From NCBI GenBank assembly GCA_963576725.1, contig OY755247.1:19564957-19628956 (forward strand): a stretch of DNA of 64,000 bases, given 5' to 3'. The stretch comes from Azorinus chamasolen. Taxonomy: Eukaryota > Mollusca > Bivalvia > Cardiida > Solecurtidae. Shown piece by piece: positions 43,449 to 53,417 of this stretch. The notes beneath the pieces are model-generated. The model was not told the origin of the DNA. It saw only the letters and a list, made by a program, of their open reading frames with translations, and did no database searches. The position numbers and the translations under genes are program-made. Each line of letters starts with the position of its first letter. The first letter of the stretch is position 1.

Positions 43449-43622
43449 TTAACCCTTTCCTCCATAAATGCGCATTTCTATGCCTCTGTTATAGTCACTT
43501 CTTGAAACCATTGTGATAAATAGAGCATTTGCTCCTAAGGGAGCAAATGCTCTATTCATCACAATGGTTTCAATAGGTGAAATTTACAGAGGTGTAGAAA
43601 GGCGTATTTATGGAGGAAATAT
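43449..43622. repeat. TTAA-MITE family A, short symmetrical form
   Basis: TTAA at 43449-43452; right end ATTTATGGAGGAAAT without TTAA. Only about 174 bp: the CTCTAGTTAATGCTCC segment is absent, leaving outer TIRs plus the palindrome (tip GCTCCTAAGGGAGC). Confidence 0.75.
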
Positions 43623-44155
43623 TTGTTCGAAATAAACTACAACCACAGATAGAAATCGAAATATTCTCTTTTAGTCGCAATAATGAATGAACATTCTTAT
43701 TATTAGCTCCCTACAGTCGTGACATAATACAAAATGAGCATTGCTTCATTCATGATATAGATAATGTAAAAATATCTCACGTGACATTGAAATGTTTAAA
43801 TTGCATGTACTCATCCTGAAACATTCTGTTATTACCGCAGAGGCTTACTGTCGTCGGGTGATACTTTTTATAAGGTTACCATCACGCACCGTCTATAAAT
43901 AGACATTTGTATTCCAAATATTTTCGTTGCAAGACATGCATTGCATTTTATTCCGAAATTGTCTGTCTGCGACCGATTATCGACTCTGCATTTCCACACG
44001 TAGAGCTTCTTACTTTGGGAGTTTTATAATTTGAAAGATATTGATAAGTTGCTCTTAAGAACACGCAAACACCAAACTAAGCAGTGTATTGTGTATTAGA
44101 AAGGTTCCCGTTGGTTCTTTTATGTAAAGAAAAAGCAGTTAAGTCATGTTGTAAG
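43623..44155. other. Unassigned stretch
   Basis: No gene, RNA or repeat family recognised. Confidence 0.35.
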
Positions 44156-44380
44156 TTAACCCATCCCACATTGACGACTTTTGACGACTCTGTAAAAGTC
44201 ACTTTGCGAAACCATAGTGATAAATAGAGCATTTGCTCCTATAGGCGCAAATGCTCTATTTATTACAATGGTTTCAAACTACTAAATTCTAAAATTTCCT
44301 TGTCTCTAATTAATGCTCATTTTCTGTAGATTAATTCAAAGAGGTTGTATCTAAAAATAGCGTATGTGGTAATGGGTTAA
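44156..44380. repeat. TTAA-MITE family A, full length
   Basis: TTAA at 44156-44159 and 44377-44380. Tip GCTCCTATAGGCGC, one base off the 14-mer. Confidence 0.85.
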
Positions 44381-44609
44381 GAAGTAATGTTGGTTCACCT
44401 ACGTACGAAGCTAACATCGATCAGTGCAGTGATGTAAACAGTTCTTGCTGGGCCAAAATAATTAGTTATATTGTTGATCATCTCGAGACTTACTAATTTT
44501 CGACTAAATGTTGATGCTGGTACAAACTATGTTCCATTTACAAAGATGCGACTAAGAAACCAGTTTACTATTCAAGGTTTGAATGATTCAATTAAGTCGA
44601 TTGCCAAAT

Positions 44610-45018
44610 TGAGTATGTAATGTAAATTTAAAAATAGGTTTTGCTTTGAAGAATATTTGAATAAAATGTTGAATGATGAATTGCGCCAAAGATTTACACG
44701 TTTTGGACTAAGCTCTCATACCCTGGAGACAGAATCTAGCCGTTTTATTGTAATAGTAAGAGAAAATAAATTCTGTAAACTTTGTAATCATAATTATGTT
44801 GAAATTGAGTATCATTTCTGACTGCGTTGCCCCAAATACACAGAAATCCTTCCAAGGATTTTGGAATCACTCAATAGCCGACTATTTAAACTTTATTTCA
44901 TTTATGTCGACAGCAAACGATTTAATAAACGCAAGTGAATATGAGGAGTGTATGTATATGCGTTACACCACCCTGGATACTCTTGCTGCTTTGTATTTCT
45001 TTGTAATTGTGTTCATTA
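44610..45018 (+). pseudogene. LINE ORF2 C-terminal remnant
   Basis: The frame through 44645-44818 reads FEEYLNKMLNDELRQRF, LSSHTLETESSRF, then a C-X2-C pair (FCKLCN) and EIEYHF; a TGA at 44819-44821 interrupts, followed in frame by LRCPKYTEI. This H/C-rich order (SSH.L..E..RF, C..C, E.HF, .CP.Y) is typical of the region after the reverse transcriptase in several animal LINE clades. Further stops occur at 44936 and 44942. Reading may extend to about 45018, where a family H MITE begins. Dead fragment; clade not assigned. Confidence 0.65.
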
Positions 45019-45176
45019 TACAGTAAAACCCCTCTAAACCTAGTAGAGAAAAAATACATACTTTTAGGCAGGTGGCTGCTTAATGCAGGGTGAAAGTCAT
45101 GCAGAAAGCTCCTAGACCTGTCTCCAAGACCGACATGTATACAGAATTTAACGTCCGGTTTAGAGTGGTTGTACTG
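45019..45176. repeat. TA-MITE family H
   Basis: TA-CAGTAAAACCCCTCTAAAC at the left, CCGGTTTAGAGTGGTTGTAC at the right. The left arm (GGCAGGTGGCTGCTTAATGC ... CAGAAAGCTCC) is kept; most of the right arm is gone. Confidence 0.75.
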
Positions 45177-45267
45177 AATTTGTATTTACCATATATCGCA
45201 TGTATTCAACATCCAGATTTGGACGAGTTCACAATAGTGACAAAGTCTTACTTTTGTGTCACTTCAG

Positions 45268-45437
45268 TCTGTATCCGGGCGGCAATAATACCAGAAGGTG
45301 ACGGGTTCGAGCTTTACAATCCGGACGATGCAGACCAGATGGAGTCCTTCTTACCTGACATTCCACAGAAGCGAATGGGATGCAGAAATGGATTCACTTA
45401 CCAGGCCATTCTAAGGGACTGTGTCCCTTCTTTAGGG
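45268..45437 (+). other. Possible internal exon of a host gene (unproven)
   Basis: After a plausible acceptor (TTTGTGTCACTTCAG, ending 45267) comes a 170-nt open stretch richer in G+C than its surroundings, encoding RAAIIPEGDGFELYNPDDAD, then MGCRNGFTYQAILRDCVPS. A possible donor GGG|GTTTGT follows at 45438. The Cys spacing hints at an extracellular module, but I recognise no family. No neighbouring exon is seen. The same open frame continues upstream into a MITE, so its full length is not meaningful. Confidence 0.25.
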
Positions 45438-45514
45438 GTTTGTATTTATTTATAAACATGTTACTTTACTTTTTGGCCAATTAGTATAGAAATAGAAGGT
45501 TTTTCAAACATTGA

Positions 45515-45695
45515 CAGAGCAACAGATAAAACTGCTTATTTAAATACTAAATTTTTCTTTACCCCACCATACTGCTACCACTCTTTATAGTCGTCTCTTC
45601 AAGACGATTCTAAAGAGTGGTCACAGAATAGAGTTTGGTGGAGAAATAGAGAAGTTATTCTTGAGAATGTTTACGCATCTTATCTTGACCTCAGA
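45515..45695. repeat. Foldback family G, full length
   Basis: CAGAGCAACAGATAAAACTG to ACGCATCTTATCTTGACCTC. Dyad CGTCTCTTCAAGACG. Confidence 0.75.
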
Positions 45696-45748
45696 AAGCG
45701 CACAGTCACAGTCGTGTCCATGCCCATATATACGAATGCTTAGTTTAT

Positions 45749-46166
45749 ATTACTGTAAAACCTCTCTATAACTCTTTTTTTGCTATCCTATCCCATATTT
45801 CATATTTTCTGTGAAAATTTTGACCAATGCCAGGTTTTCGATGTGTCATGAAATCACATTTTTCGCAGTTCAAAATTAATGTGATGTGTTGAATTGAATT
45901 TTTACTATAATGAGTATGATGAAAATCTCGTGAATACGTTACAACACAAAAACCAGAAACACAGTCTGTGAAAAATGTAATTTTCCCTTTTGCCTCATTT
46001 TCGAACAAACACATATATCACATTTTAAAATGTGACAAACATGGTCACAGGCCTCGCATATTTGCGAAAAACTCTGCTCTGCTCTGTAAAAACAGATGTC
46101 CTACAAAGCACCATGTGCTACATAATTGTTAAAACACGATACAAATTAATGCACAAACCTTGCAGT
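45749..46166. other. E-type terminus fragment, then unassigned DNA
   Basis: TACTGTAAAACCTCTCTATA at 45750 is an isolated E terminus. The next 390 bp carry no recognised feature. Confidence 0.4.
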
Positions 46167-46374
46167 TACAGTAAAACCTCTATATAACGCCCACTAAATT
46201 ACATCAAGTATTTTGTTTTAAAGGTAGGTGGATGCTTAAAGCAAGGTGGACGTAAAACAGAACGCTCCTATAGGAGCGTTCTGTTTTACTTTCACCTTGC
46301 TTTAAGCAACCACCTGCCCAAAATACCAACTAATTAACACAATTTAGTGGTCGTTATAGAGAGGTTTTACTGTA
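46167..46374. repeat. TA-MITE family E, full length
   Basis: TA-CAGTAAAACCTCTATATAAC to GAGAGGTTTTACTG-TA. Exact 14-mer at 46264. Confidence 0.85.
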
Positions 46375-46423
46375 TATAGAATGGATAGTACTAGTATGTA
46401 CGTTTTACCGTAATACACTAAAT

Positions 46424-46668
46424 TTAACCCATTCGGTGCCAAATTTTTAATTGTCGTCTGCAATCCAATTTTGTTACATAATTCGATATAATAAGGAAAT
46501 GAGATAAATAGATGCAACTTTCAAAGGAAAAAAGCACAGCTATAGAAATTTAGATTGAGAAAAAAGTGAAGTCCCTGATCAGACGCCGCCTTGAAAAGAT
46601 GGCGTCTGATCTGGGACTGCACTATTTGTCGTGGTGCATTTATGCGATATTGGTGGTGAAAGGGTTCA
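46424..46668 (+). repeat. TTAA-MITE family C, full length
   Basis: TTAA at 46424-46427, right TTCA. Hairpin CTGATCAGACGCCGCCTTG / AGATGGCGTCTGATCTGG with T.T mismatch. Confidence 0.85.
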
Positions 46669-46785
46669 TTTTTATATAACCACGCTTTTATTTCCAGGAA
46701 ATGTAGATAGAGATAGCTTCATGTTTCATGTTGTAGGCACACGTTATGAGTTTGTGTAATTATGAAAAAGTACCATTGTTCTGCT

Positions 46786-46960
46786 TTAACCTTTACTCCA
46801 TATATACGCCCTTCTACACCTTTGCAAACAGTGTAGACCCAGATCAGACGGGTCCTATTGATGCCGTCTGGTCAAGATCTGTTCTGTTTGCTTATGGAAT
46901 ATGATATAGATCTGATTCTACAGAGTCTGTTCTAGAAATATTTCATGTGTTAATATGCCA
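46786..46960 (-). repeat. Family B, inverted, cut by repeat R2
   Basis: TTAA at 46786-46789, hairpin CAGATCAGACGGGTCC / TGCCGTCTGGTCAAG, long segment to TGTTAATATGCCA, then R2 begins. Confidence 0.7.
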
Positions 46961-47248
46961 TTTTAGCTCGTCTGTTTCGAAGAAAAGTCGAGCTACATGT
47001 ATTGTGATCACAGAATAGTCATCACAGAATGGTCGTAGTCATCGTTGGCGTTGTCGTTGTCGTCGTCGGCGGCGTGCAAAAACTTGAATGTAGCTCATTA
47101 CTCGAAACGTCATATATTAGTAGATCTCATTGAAGGTAAGGCCCCTACAGAAAAACATAACTATTGATTTCAAAATGTTGGAGTTAAGGCCCTTTATTTT
47201 TTCAATATTTTTTAATTTAGTTGAACAAACATCAAGTCAGACGAGCGT
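46961..47248 (+). repeat. Bivalve-type repeat R2 (second copy of the R1 type)
   Basis: TTTTAGCTCGTCTGTTTCGA at the start, GTCGTCGTCGGCGGCGTG inside, GTCAGACGAGCG at the end. Confidence 0.6.
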
Positions 47249-47525
47249 TAACCCGTTCCCTCTTACTGACGTCTTTTGGCGCCCCGGTTAACCCATTACA
47301 ATGATTACATCATATGCTATTTTTAGATACAACCTCTTTGAATAAATCTACCGAAAAGGAGCATTAACTAGAGAAAAGGAAAGTTATGGAATTTTGTAGT
47401 TTGAAAACATTGTGATAAATAGAGCATTTGCTCCTATAGGAGCAAATGCTCTATTTATCACAATGGTTTCACAAAGTGACTTTTACAGAGTCGTCAAAAG
47501 TCGTTAAAATGAGGGAATGGGTTAA
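47249..47525. repeat. TTAA-MITE family A, full length, next to a second A end
   Basis: Main copy 47288-47525 with TTAA at both ends and the exact 14-mer at 47436. A separate A left end (TTAACCCGTTCCCTC) lies just before it at 47251-47287, and TTCTAGTAAATACTCC after it (47560) looks like that outer copy's far side. Confidence 0.75.
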
Positions 47526-47701
47526 AGTACATATATAATTATAAAATTTTCAATTTTCTAGTAAATACTCCTTTTGCGTAAAAAATAATATAAAATGTGA
47601 TTCCATAGTTTTGCTCATGATTAAAATGCCATAATAAAAATTCATTTAAATAATAATTATGTTCTCGTTATTTCTTGAATGTAAATTTATGCAGTAGAGG
47701 C

Positions 47702-47908
47702 TTAACCCTTTACCTGTTCAATATTCGTTTAAGACATAAAATGACACCACGAACATTTTTAGCTGATTTTGTTTCGTAATGGTGCGTAAACACGGAATCT
47801 TTTACTTTGACAGAAACCGTAAAATCTTGCTTCCGTAGGAGCCGTCTGATCTGGGTCTACTCTGTTTGCAAATACACGAAAATGTGTTTATATGAGGGAA
47901 ACAGCTAA
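47702..47908 (+). repeat. TTAA-MITE family B, left arm lost
   Basis: TTAA at 47702-47705, right CTAA. ACCGTAAAATCTTGC joins TTCCGTAGGAGCCGTCTG, so the left hairpin arm is missing. Confidence 0.75.
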
Positions 47909-48175
47909 ACACAAAGAAATTTTCACCGGGACACATTAATGCGAAAGATGACTTCTAGTTCGTCTGCTTAACGGCCCTTAAGAGAGTTACCAGTATTTGA
48001 CGAGAGATTTCAATCGTTGACAATCATTCCCCACATATCAATTGATTTGTATCTGGTTGTCTTTTTTTTTCTCATATGGTGTTATTTTCCTTGACATTGA
48101 AGCCACTAGTTGACCCCCTAAAACACCTGAGTCCTGGAATATCAATCACTTTTATTTAATGAGACATCTTGTGTT

Positions 48176-48683
48176 GTGAACTTCTTCGTTGCCAAAATAT
48201 TGTCGTCTGCAAAATTTGTCAACTGCTACAATTTGCTTTTTATGCCCCCACATAGTGGTGGCATATAGGGTTGCCCTTGTCCGTCCGTACGCACGTCCGT
48301 CCGTCCGTACGTCCGTACGCACATCTAGAAGAATTTGTCCGGACTTCTTTTTGGAAAGTATCTGTCCAATCCACACCAAACTTTACACACATGGCCATTA
48401 TATCTTGGTCAAGTTTAATAGCCATGTAAATCGCTTCAGTCTTTTAGGAGTTGTGGCCCATTACTTGCAAAAAATGACTTTAAAAATGGCATTTTCTGTG
48501 ACAAAAAAAGTCTGAAGTGGGGGCATCAGTATCCCATGGACACATTTCTAGTTTTAACTGTCTCCCTTTTCTTAAACAACAACATTACAAGAGTAACAAC
48601 AGCTTGGCTCCTGATGAGATGCCATGCTCAGTGTCTCATCAGGATCTAGACTGTTTGTAACATTGGCAGCGAAGGGTGGTTAG
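48176..48683. repeat. Family D, split by repeat R3
   Basis: Left part 48176-48239 (CTTCTTCGTTGCCAAAATAT, TGTCGTCTGC). Right part 48557-48683 (AACAGCTTGGCTCCTGATGA, GTCTCATCAGGATCTAGACT, TTGGCAGCGAAGGG). Confidence 0.65.
48240..48556 (+). repeat. Bivalve-type repeat R3
   Basis: Begins TATGCCCCCACATAGTGG with a small hairpin (CATAGTGGTGGCATATAG), has a CGTCCGTC/CGTACG tract, and ends AGTGGGGGCATCAGTATCCC. The ends are partly inverted (TGCCCCCAC / GTGGGGGCA). Confidence 0.65.
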
Positions 48684-48689
48684 TGTCCT

Positions 48690-48916
48690 TTAAGCCCATT
48701 ACCTCATAGGCTATTTTTAGATCCTACCTCTTTGAATATATCTACCGAAACGGAGCATTGACTAGAGGAAAGGAGGTTTTTATTGTGTAGTGTTGAAACC
48801 AGTGTGATAAATAAAGCATTTGCTCCTATGGAGCAAATGCTCTATTTATCACAATGGTTTCAGACAGTGGCGTTTACAGAGGCGTCAAAAGGCGTCAATA
48901 TGAGGGAATGTGTTAA
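48690..48916. repeat. TTAA-MITE family A, full length
   Basis: TTAA at 48690-48693 and 48913-48916. Tip GCTCCTATGGAGC. Confidence 0.85.
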
Positions 48917-49071
48917 CCCTTTCCTCCATATATAAACGTCTCATCACGCATTTGCAAACATAGTAGATCCTGATCACAAGGATCCAATATATATCCTGTA
49001 GGAGCTGTATGATCTGGGCCTACTCTGTTTGCAAAGGCGTAGATAATTGTATTTATGGAGTAGAGAGTTAA
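48913..49071. repeat. TTAA-MITE family B, short symmetrical form
   Basis: Shares TTAA 48913-48916 with the A copy; right TTAA at 49068-49071. 159 bp: TIRs plus hairpin only, with ATCACAAGGATCCAATATAT inserted in the left arm. Confidence 0.75.
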
Positions 49072-49136
49072 GTAATGCAGTGTATAGGATCATAACTCTA
49101 TTTATGGAATTATGTCCCTTTGATATTGTTATAAAT

Positions 49137-50557
49137 TTTTAGCTCACCAGAGCACAAAGTGCTCAAGGTGAGCTTTTGTGATACCCCTGTGTCCGGCGTC
49201 CGTCGTCCGTCTGTCCGTCTGTCCGTCTGTCTGTCTGTCAACAATTTAAAACGACTTCTTCTCTGAAACCGACTGCCCAATTGTAACCAAACTTGGTCAG
49301 ATACATACTGTTGGTAGGTGCTTCAAAAGTTGTTAAAAGATAGTGGGTGGGGCCATCGGTCTTGTTGCCATGGCAACCGTACACAATCTCTAGAAAAATC
49401 TTCTTCTCCAGAATGACTTGTCCGATTTGAATATGGTTTTCACCAAAATGTTTCTCAGTTGATAGACTTCAAAAGTTGTTAAACGAATTTTGATCCGGCA
49501 AAAAACATGGCCGCCAGAGGGCGTTGTCATTTTTTCCATATATGGTAATAAGGAATTTTCATAGGAAAATCTTTAAAAATCTTCTTCTCTGAAACTGTAA
49601 GGCCTAGACCTTTGATATTTGGTATGTAGCATGATCTTATGGTCCTCTTCAATTACTATTCAAATTATGACCCCGGGGCCAAAAATGGCCCCGCCCAAGG
49701 GCTTATCGGTTTTTCATAGGAAACTCTTTAAAAAATCTTCTTCTCTGAAACTGTTAGGCATAGACCTTTGATATTTGGTATGTAGCATGATCTTATGGTC
49801 CTCTTCAAAAAACTGTTCAAATTATGACCCCCGGGCCAAAAATGGCCCCGCCCAAGGGCTTATCAGTTTTTCATAGGAAAATCTTTAAAAATCTTTTTCT
49901 CTGAAACTGTAAGGCCTAGACCTTTGATATTTGGTATGAAGCATTATCTTATGGTCCTCTACATATATTGTTCAAATTATGACCCCTGGGCCAAAAATGG
50001 CCACGCCCAAGGGCTTATCAGTTTTTCATAGGAAAATCTTTAAAAATCTTCTTCTCTGAAATTGTAAGGCCCAGACCTTTGATATTTGGTATGTAGCATG
50101 ATCTTATGTTCCTCTACAAATATTGTTCAAATTATAACCCCCGGGCCAAAAATGGCCCCGCCCAAGGGCTTATCAGTTTTTCATTGGAAAATCTTTAAAA
50201 ATCTACTCAAACTGTAAGGCCTAGACCATTGATATTTGGTGTGACTAACATGATCTAATGGTCCTCTATAAATATGTAGCTGTGGCTTGTGGTCCTCTGC
50301 CAAGAATGTTTAACTTACAACCCTGACCACTGGCGAAACTTGGCCCTGCCTCAGGGCTTATCAGTTTTTCATGGGAAAAATATGAAATATTATTTTTCTC
50401 TGAAACCATAAGGCTTAGGCCTTCAATTAATGGCATACTGCTTTGCCTTGTGGTTCTCTACCAAGGTTGTCCACATAATTCTTTGTGGTCAAAAATGGCC
50501 CAGCCCCTGGGGTTATCTCAGGTGAGCGCTTCAGTGCCTCATGGCCCTCTTGTTTTC
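49137..50557 (+). mobile_element. Bivalve-type repeat R4 with internal tandem units
   Basis: Starts TTTTTAGCTCACCAGAGCAC with a hairpin (AGCTCACC ... AAGGTGAGCT) and a GTCCGTCTGTCC tract. Within lie at least four tandem units of about 140-155 bp (AAATCTTCTTCTCTGAAACT, TTTGATATTTGGTATGTAGC, GGCCAAAAATGGCCCCGCCC). It ends CTCAGGTGAGCG ... CATGGCCCTCTTG. The frame is not conserved between units, so it is not coding. Widespread in bivalves by recall; transposon class unknown. Confidence 0.7.
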
Positions 50558-51107
50558 TTTCTTGTTTGGATCATTACATCTGACCCTGTTACCAGTAACT
50601 AGCTATACTAACTCAGTGCACTTATAGGGCAGAACATTTGAAAGTGTGATGTACAAGGGCAAGAAATCTAGCAGTAATTCGTTATTCAATTATCTCCCTT
50701 AGTTATTCTTGTGCTTTTGACTTTTGTGGAGTTTTCCTCTAAAATTTCACATTTCATATGGCACTTTCTCTTTAACTAAATTCCAGCGAGTTTTGATGGG
50801 ATGTCTCATTATCAAGTGAATATTATAAAATGCACATTGCGTTATATTCTTCATAAAAATTATAATAGTGCATTTTCAGGTTATTTCTGAACACTCTTTA
50901 GATGGTAGTAGTAGTTTATTCGGTATCGGTCATATAAGAAGAGCATATAACATATATCCATATAACATATAAACATTGATACATACAGGTTTTCATGAAA
51001 GAGCCATTTCTTGACAGGGTTTCAGTTCAGTGGAAAGGCAAGTTTAGTTATCATGACCTTTTTAAAAAAATTATGTAATGCCTGTATTTATGCGGCACAA
51101 TGAAACT
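50558..51107. other. Unassigned stretch
   Basis: No gene or repeat family recognised. Confidence 0.35.
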
Positions 51108-51306
51108 TTAACACTTTCCTTCAAATAAACCCTTTTCACGTATTTGCAGAGTAGACCAGGGCCTGCTCTGTTTGCTTTTTTACATGATATAGATCTGAAT
51201 CTAAATATAAAATGTCCTTGAAATGTTTAGAAATTTGAAACTTCAGCTAATAAATATTCATGATGCCATAATCTCTTACGTGAATAATTAACAGGCAAAG
51301 GGTTTA
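51108..51306 (-). repeat. TTAA-MITE family B, hairpin deleted
   Basis: TTAA at 51108-51111, right end AAAGGGTTTA. GCAGAGTAGACC runs directly into AGGGCCTGCTCTGTTTGC: both arms and the tip are gone, while the long segment (TTCATGATGCCATAATC) stays. Confidence 0.75.
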
Positions 51307-51385
51307 TAGTAAAACAGATGTCATTGGGTCAAATTGTCTGGCTTCGGGAATCACCCGTCATGCAGCTTCTTTGTTATCTAGCTGG

Positions 51386-51575
51386 TTAACTCATTCGCTG
51401 CAAATGTCGCATCTTAGATAACCAATGCAAACAGGTTGGATCCAGATAATCCATCAGGATCCAAACTGTTTGTTACTGTGACTTAATTTTCATTTAAAAA
51501 TGAAGAAAATTAAATAATAAAATGAAAATTGTAGCAGATGACAAAGTCTGAAGACGACAAGCTTTGACGTGGTGG
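51386..51575 (-). repeat. Family D, hairpin reduced
   Basis: TTAACTCATTCGCTGCAAAT at the left. Arms GGATCCAGAT / ATCAGGATCCAAACTG lack the central GAGACGCCG part. Right side TAGCAGATGACAAAGTC. Confidence 0.7.
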
Positions 51576-52239
51576 TCTGATTATTGAAATACATAAACAC
51601 ATTGAATGTTAAATGCTGGTGTAGAATGGTCCATTATCGTTTAATAACCCTTTCCTCCATGAATATTGTAACGGGCTCGGGTCTGGACTTCTCGGTGTAG
51701 AGGACCGGCTCGTACCTATGAACATGCGGAACGCCGAGCACCTGTGGTAGCGTAGCGCCGGTTCTGCATGTACGTTCGGTAGGCCTATTCGTATGGAAAT
51801 AACAACCCGACGTCAGTCACCTTTAACGATTTAATATGTCTGTAGTCACAGACAGTTTAATATATAACCAAACAGTTAGTTATCAACAGATCTAATTATA
51901 CATGTATAGAAACATAGGTGTCACTGCAGACGTATGCCTAATGGTAATGCTGTGTAACTAGGGCTGTACTCTATAGTCAAGGGAGGCTACTCGTGAAAGA
52001 TGCTGAGTCACCCTGGAAATGGCGTGTCACAAAATAGTACAAGTTAAAAGTTCTGCCTAAAAGTGAGACGAGCGTAATTAAACTGGATATCAGGAATGGA
52101 TATTTCGTGTAGAGGTACTGTTGTATTCTATAATGTGGTGACTACCTTGGTGACTTTGGAATTCTAATGGGATTTTGCGTAGATTCGTGCCTAAAGAATT
52201 CTGAATGTGTGCTCGCTCCCGAATGAAGGGAACGCAGGG

Positions 52240-52247
52240 TTTATATA
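52240..52247 (-). promoter_or_regulatory. LTR TATA box (3' LTR copy)
   Basis: Forward TTTATATA reads TATATAAA in the element's direction, with GC-containing flanks (GGGTATATAAACCC). Counterpart in the active 5' LTR at 61793-61800. Confidence 0.6.
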
Positions 52248-52260
52248 CCCAGTGTGGGTA

Positions 52261-52380
52261 GGATCACCACTGATGGTGTCATGATCACTAAAGAATGAGC
52301 ATGATCACCACAAATGGATCACCATCACCCCAAATATGGATCACTGGCGATCCTCAAAACGTTCGAATTGAGTGATCACC
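52261..52380. promoter_or_regulatory. Cluster of six GATCAC motifs in the LTR
   Basis: GATCAC occurs six times in 120 bp (near 52262, 52283, 52303, 52317, 52340 and 52373; the last as palindromic GTGATCAC). In the element's direction this lies directly upstream of the TATA box. Same cluster in the 5' LTR at 61814-61933. Confidence 0.4.
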
Positions 52381-52804
52381 ATCGATCAAGAATTGGGTTG
52401 CCACAATACGTCATCAATAAATGTGCTCTTACGTTCGAATGAGTCATGGCGAAGTAGTAACTTATGAGCGCCATTGAATTCAAATGGACTTAGTTACACT
52501 ACTAAATATAAAAGGACTATTACAATTATGAGGCGGGTGAGCGGCTATTCAAATACAGGAGATATGGATCAGGAGGTGAACAGTGTGTACTGGATCCTGG
52601 CAACGGTAAACTACCCAGAATTCAATACTCAAAATGGCCACTGTAAACACGGAAGCTAGAATTGAATGTAAACAATTGATCATTTTACATAGAATTACAC
52701 ATGTCTGCAGTGATCCTATAACACGACAATTGTATAAAACGCAATGTAGATAATCAAATAGATACAGATCTATTTGTAAATAATTAAAACACTGGGGTGT
52801 TACA

Positions 52805-52817
52805 CTACCCCCCACTT
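52805..52817 (-). promoter_or_regulatory. Polypurine tract (plus-strand primer)
   Basis: Forward CTACCCCCCACTT reads AAGTGGGGGGTAG on the element strand, directly abutting the 3' LTR. Confidence 0.85.
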
Positions 52818-53417
52818 AGGAAGGCATAGCTCCTGCTGCCTTTACATTTCTTGACACCAGTGACCGACTGACAAAGTCTGTGAATAACCACAGGACAAAT
52901 GGTTCCAAGGTTACTTCCAATTGGCGGTTCCTGTGGGAACCACTCCTTGGTAGTAAACTTGTACCCAAGAATATCATCAGTTAAATTTTAGAAGAAGAAC
53001 AAAGAATCTGCTTACTGAAATTATGCATAAAAGGACATGATGGGGATACAATCAGTCACTCGTGTCTTAACCTAAAGTGAAACATTCAACAAGTGTATTT
53101 ATATAATTTAAAGTAAACCTTCATCACTGCAATTTCTAACTCACAAAATATAACGGCATAATGTGGCTTAGAGATGGCAAGCGGTTCAAAGAGACACAAT
53201 TTGCTAATAATCACGTGGTTGAATGTTTGTCAACTATTTTAGTTAAACAAAGTATGATTTAAGTTAACTTTAAAGTTGTATAGTTCATGGTCAATGCAAG
53301 GTAACCTAAATTTAACAGTTATTTAACAATAAAATCTTAACACTTTTAACCAAATACTCGCGAAAAGTCAATGACACTTTGCACAGTAAGTTAGTTCAAC
53401 TCAGTAAATATAGGAGT
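52818..53417. other. Element 3' untranslated region
   Basis: About 600 bp between ORF3 and the PPT without an ORF. AT-rich; nothing specific seen. Confidence 0.5.

Larger units (their letters stand above)
51667..52804 (-). repeat. 3' LTR (left copy)
   Basis: 1138 bp, TGTAAC ... GTTACA, the usual TG...CA ends with a 6-bp inverted terminus. Matches the right LTR by eye apart from T at 52733. Confidence 0.97.

Noticed and set aside
44796..45026. 76-codon ORF MLKLSIISDCVAPN...
   Set aside because: It overlaps the LINE remnant in another frame; the LINE-like frame is the meaningful one.
45090..45240. N-terminal part of the 121-codon ORF ending at 45455
   Set aside because: It starts inside an H MITE, so the ATG is not a real gene start; only the stretch after 45267 was kept as a weak exon candidate.
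49137..50557. Protein-coding tandem domains in R4
   Set aside because: The repeated unit is not kept in one reading frame and carries stops; it is a repeat element.
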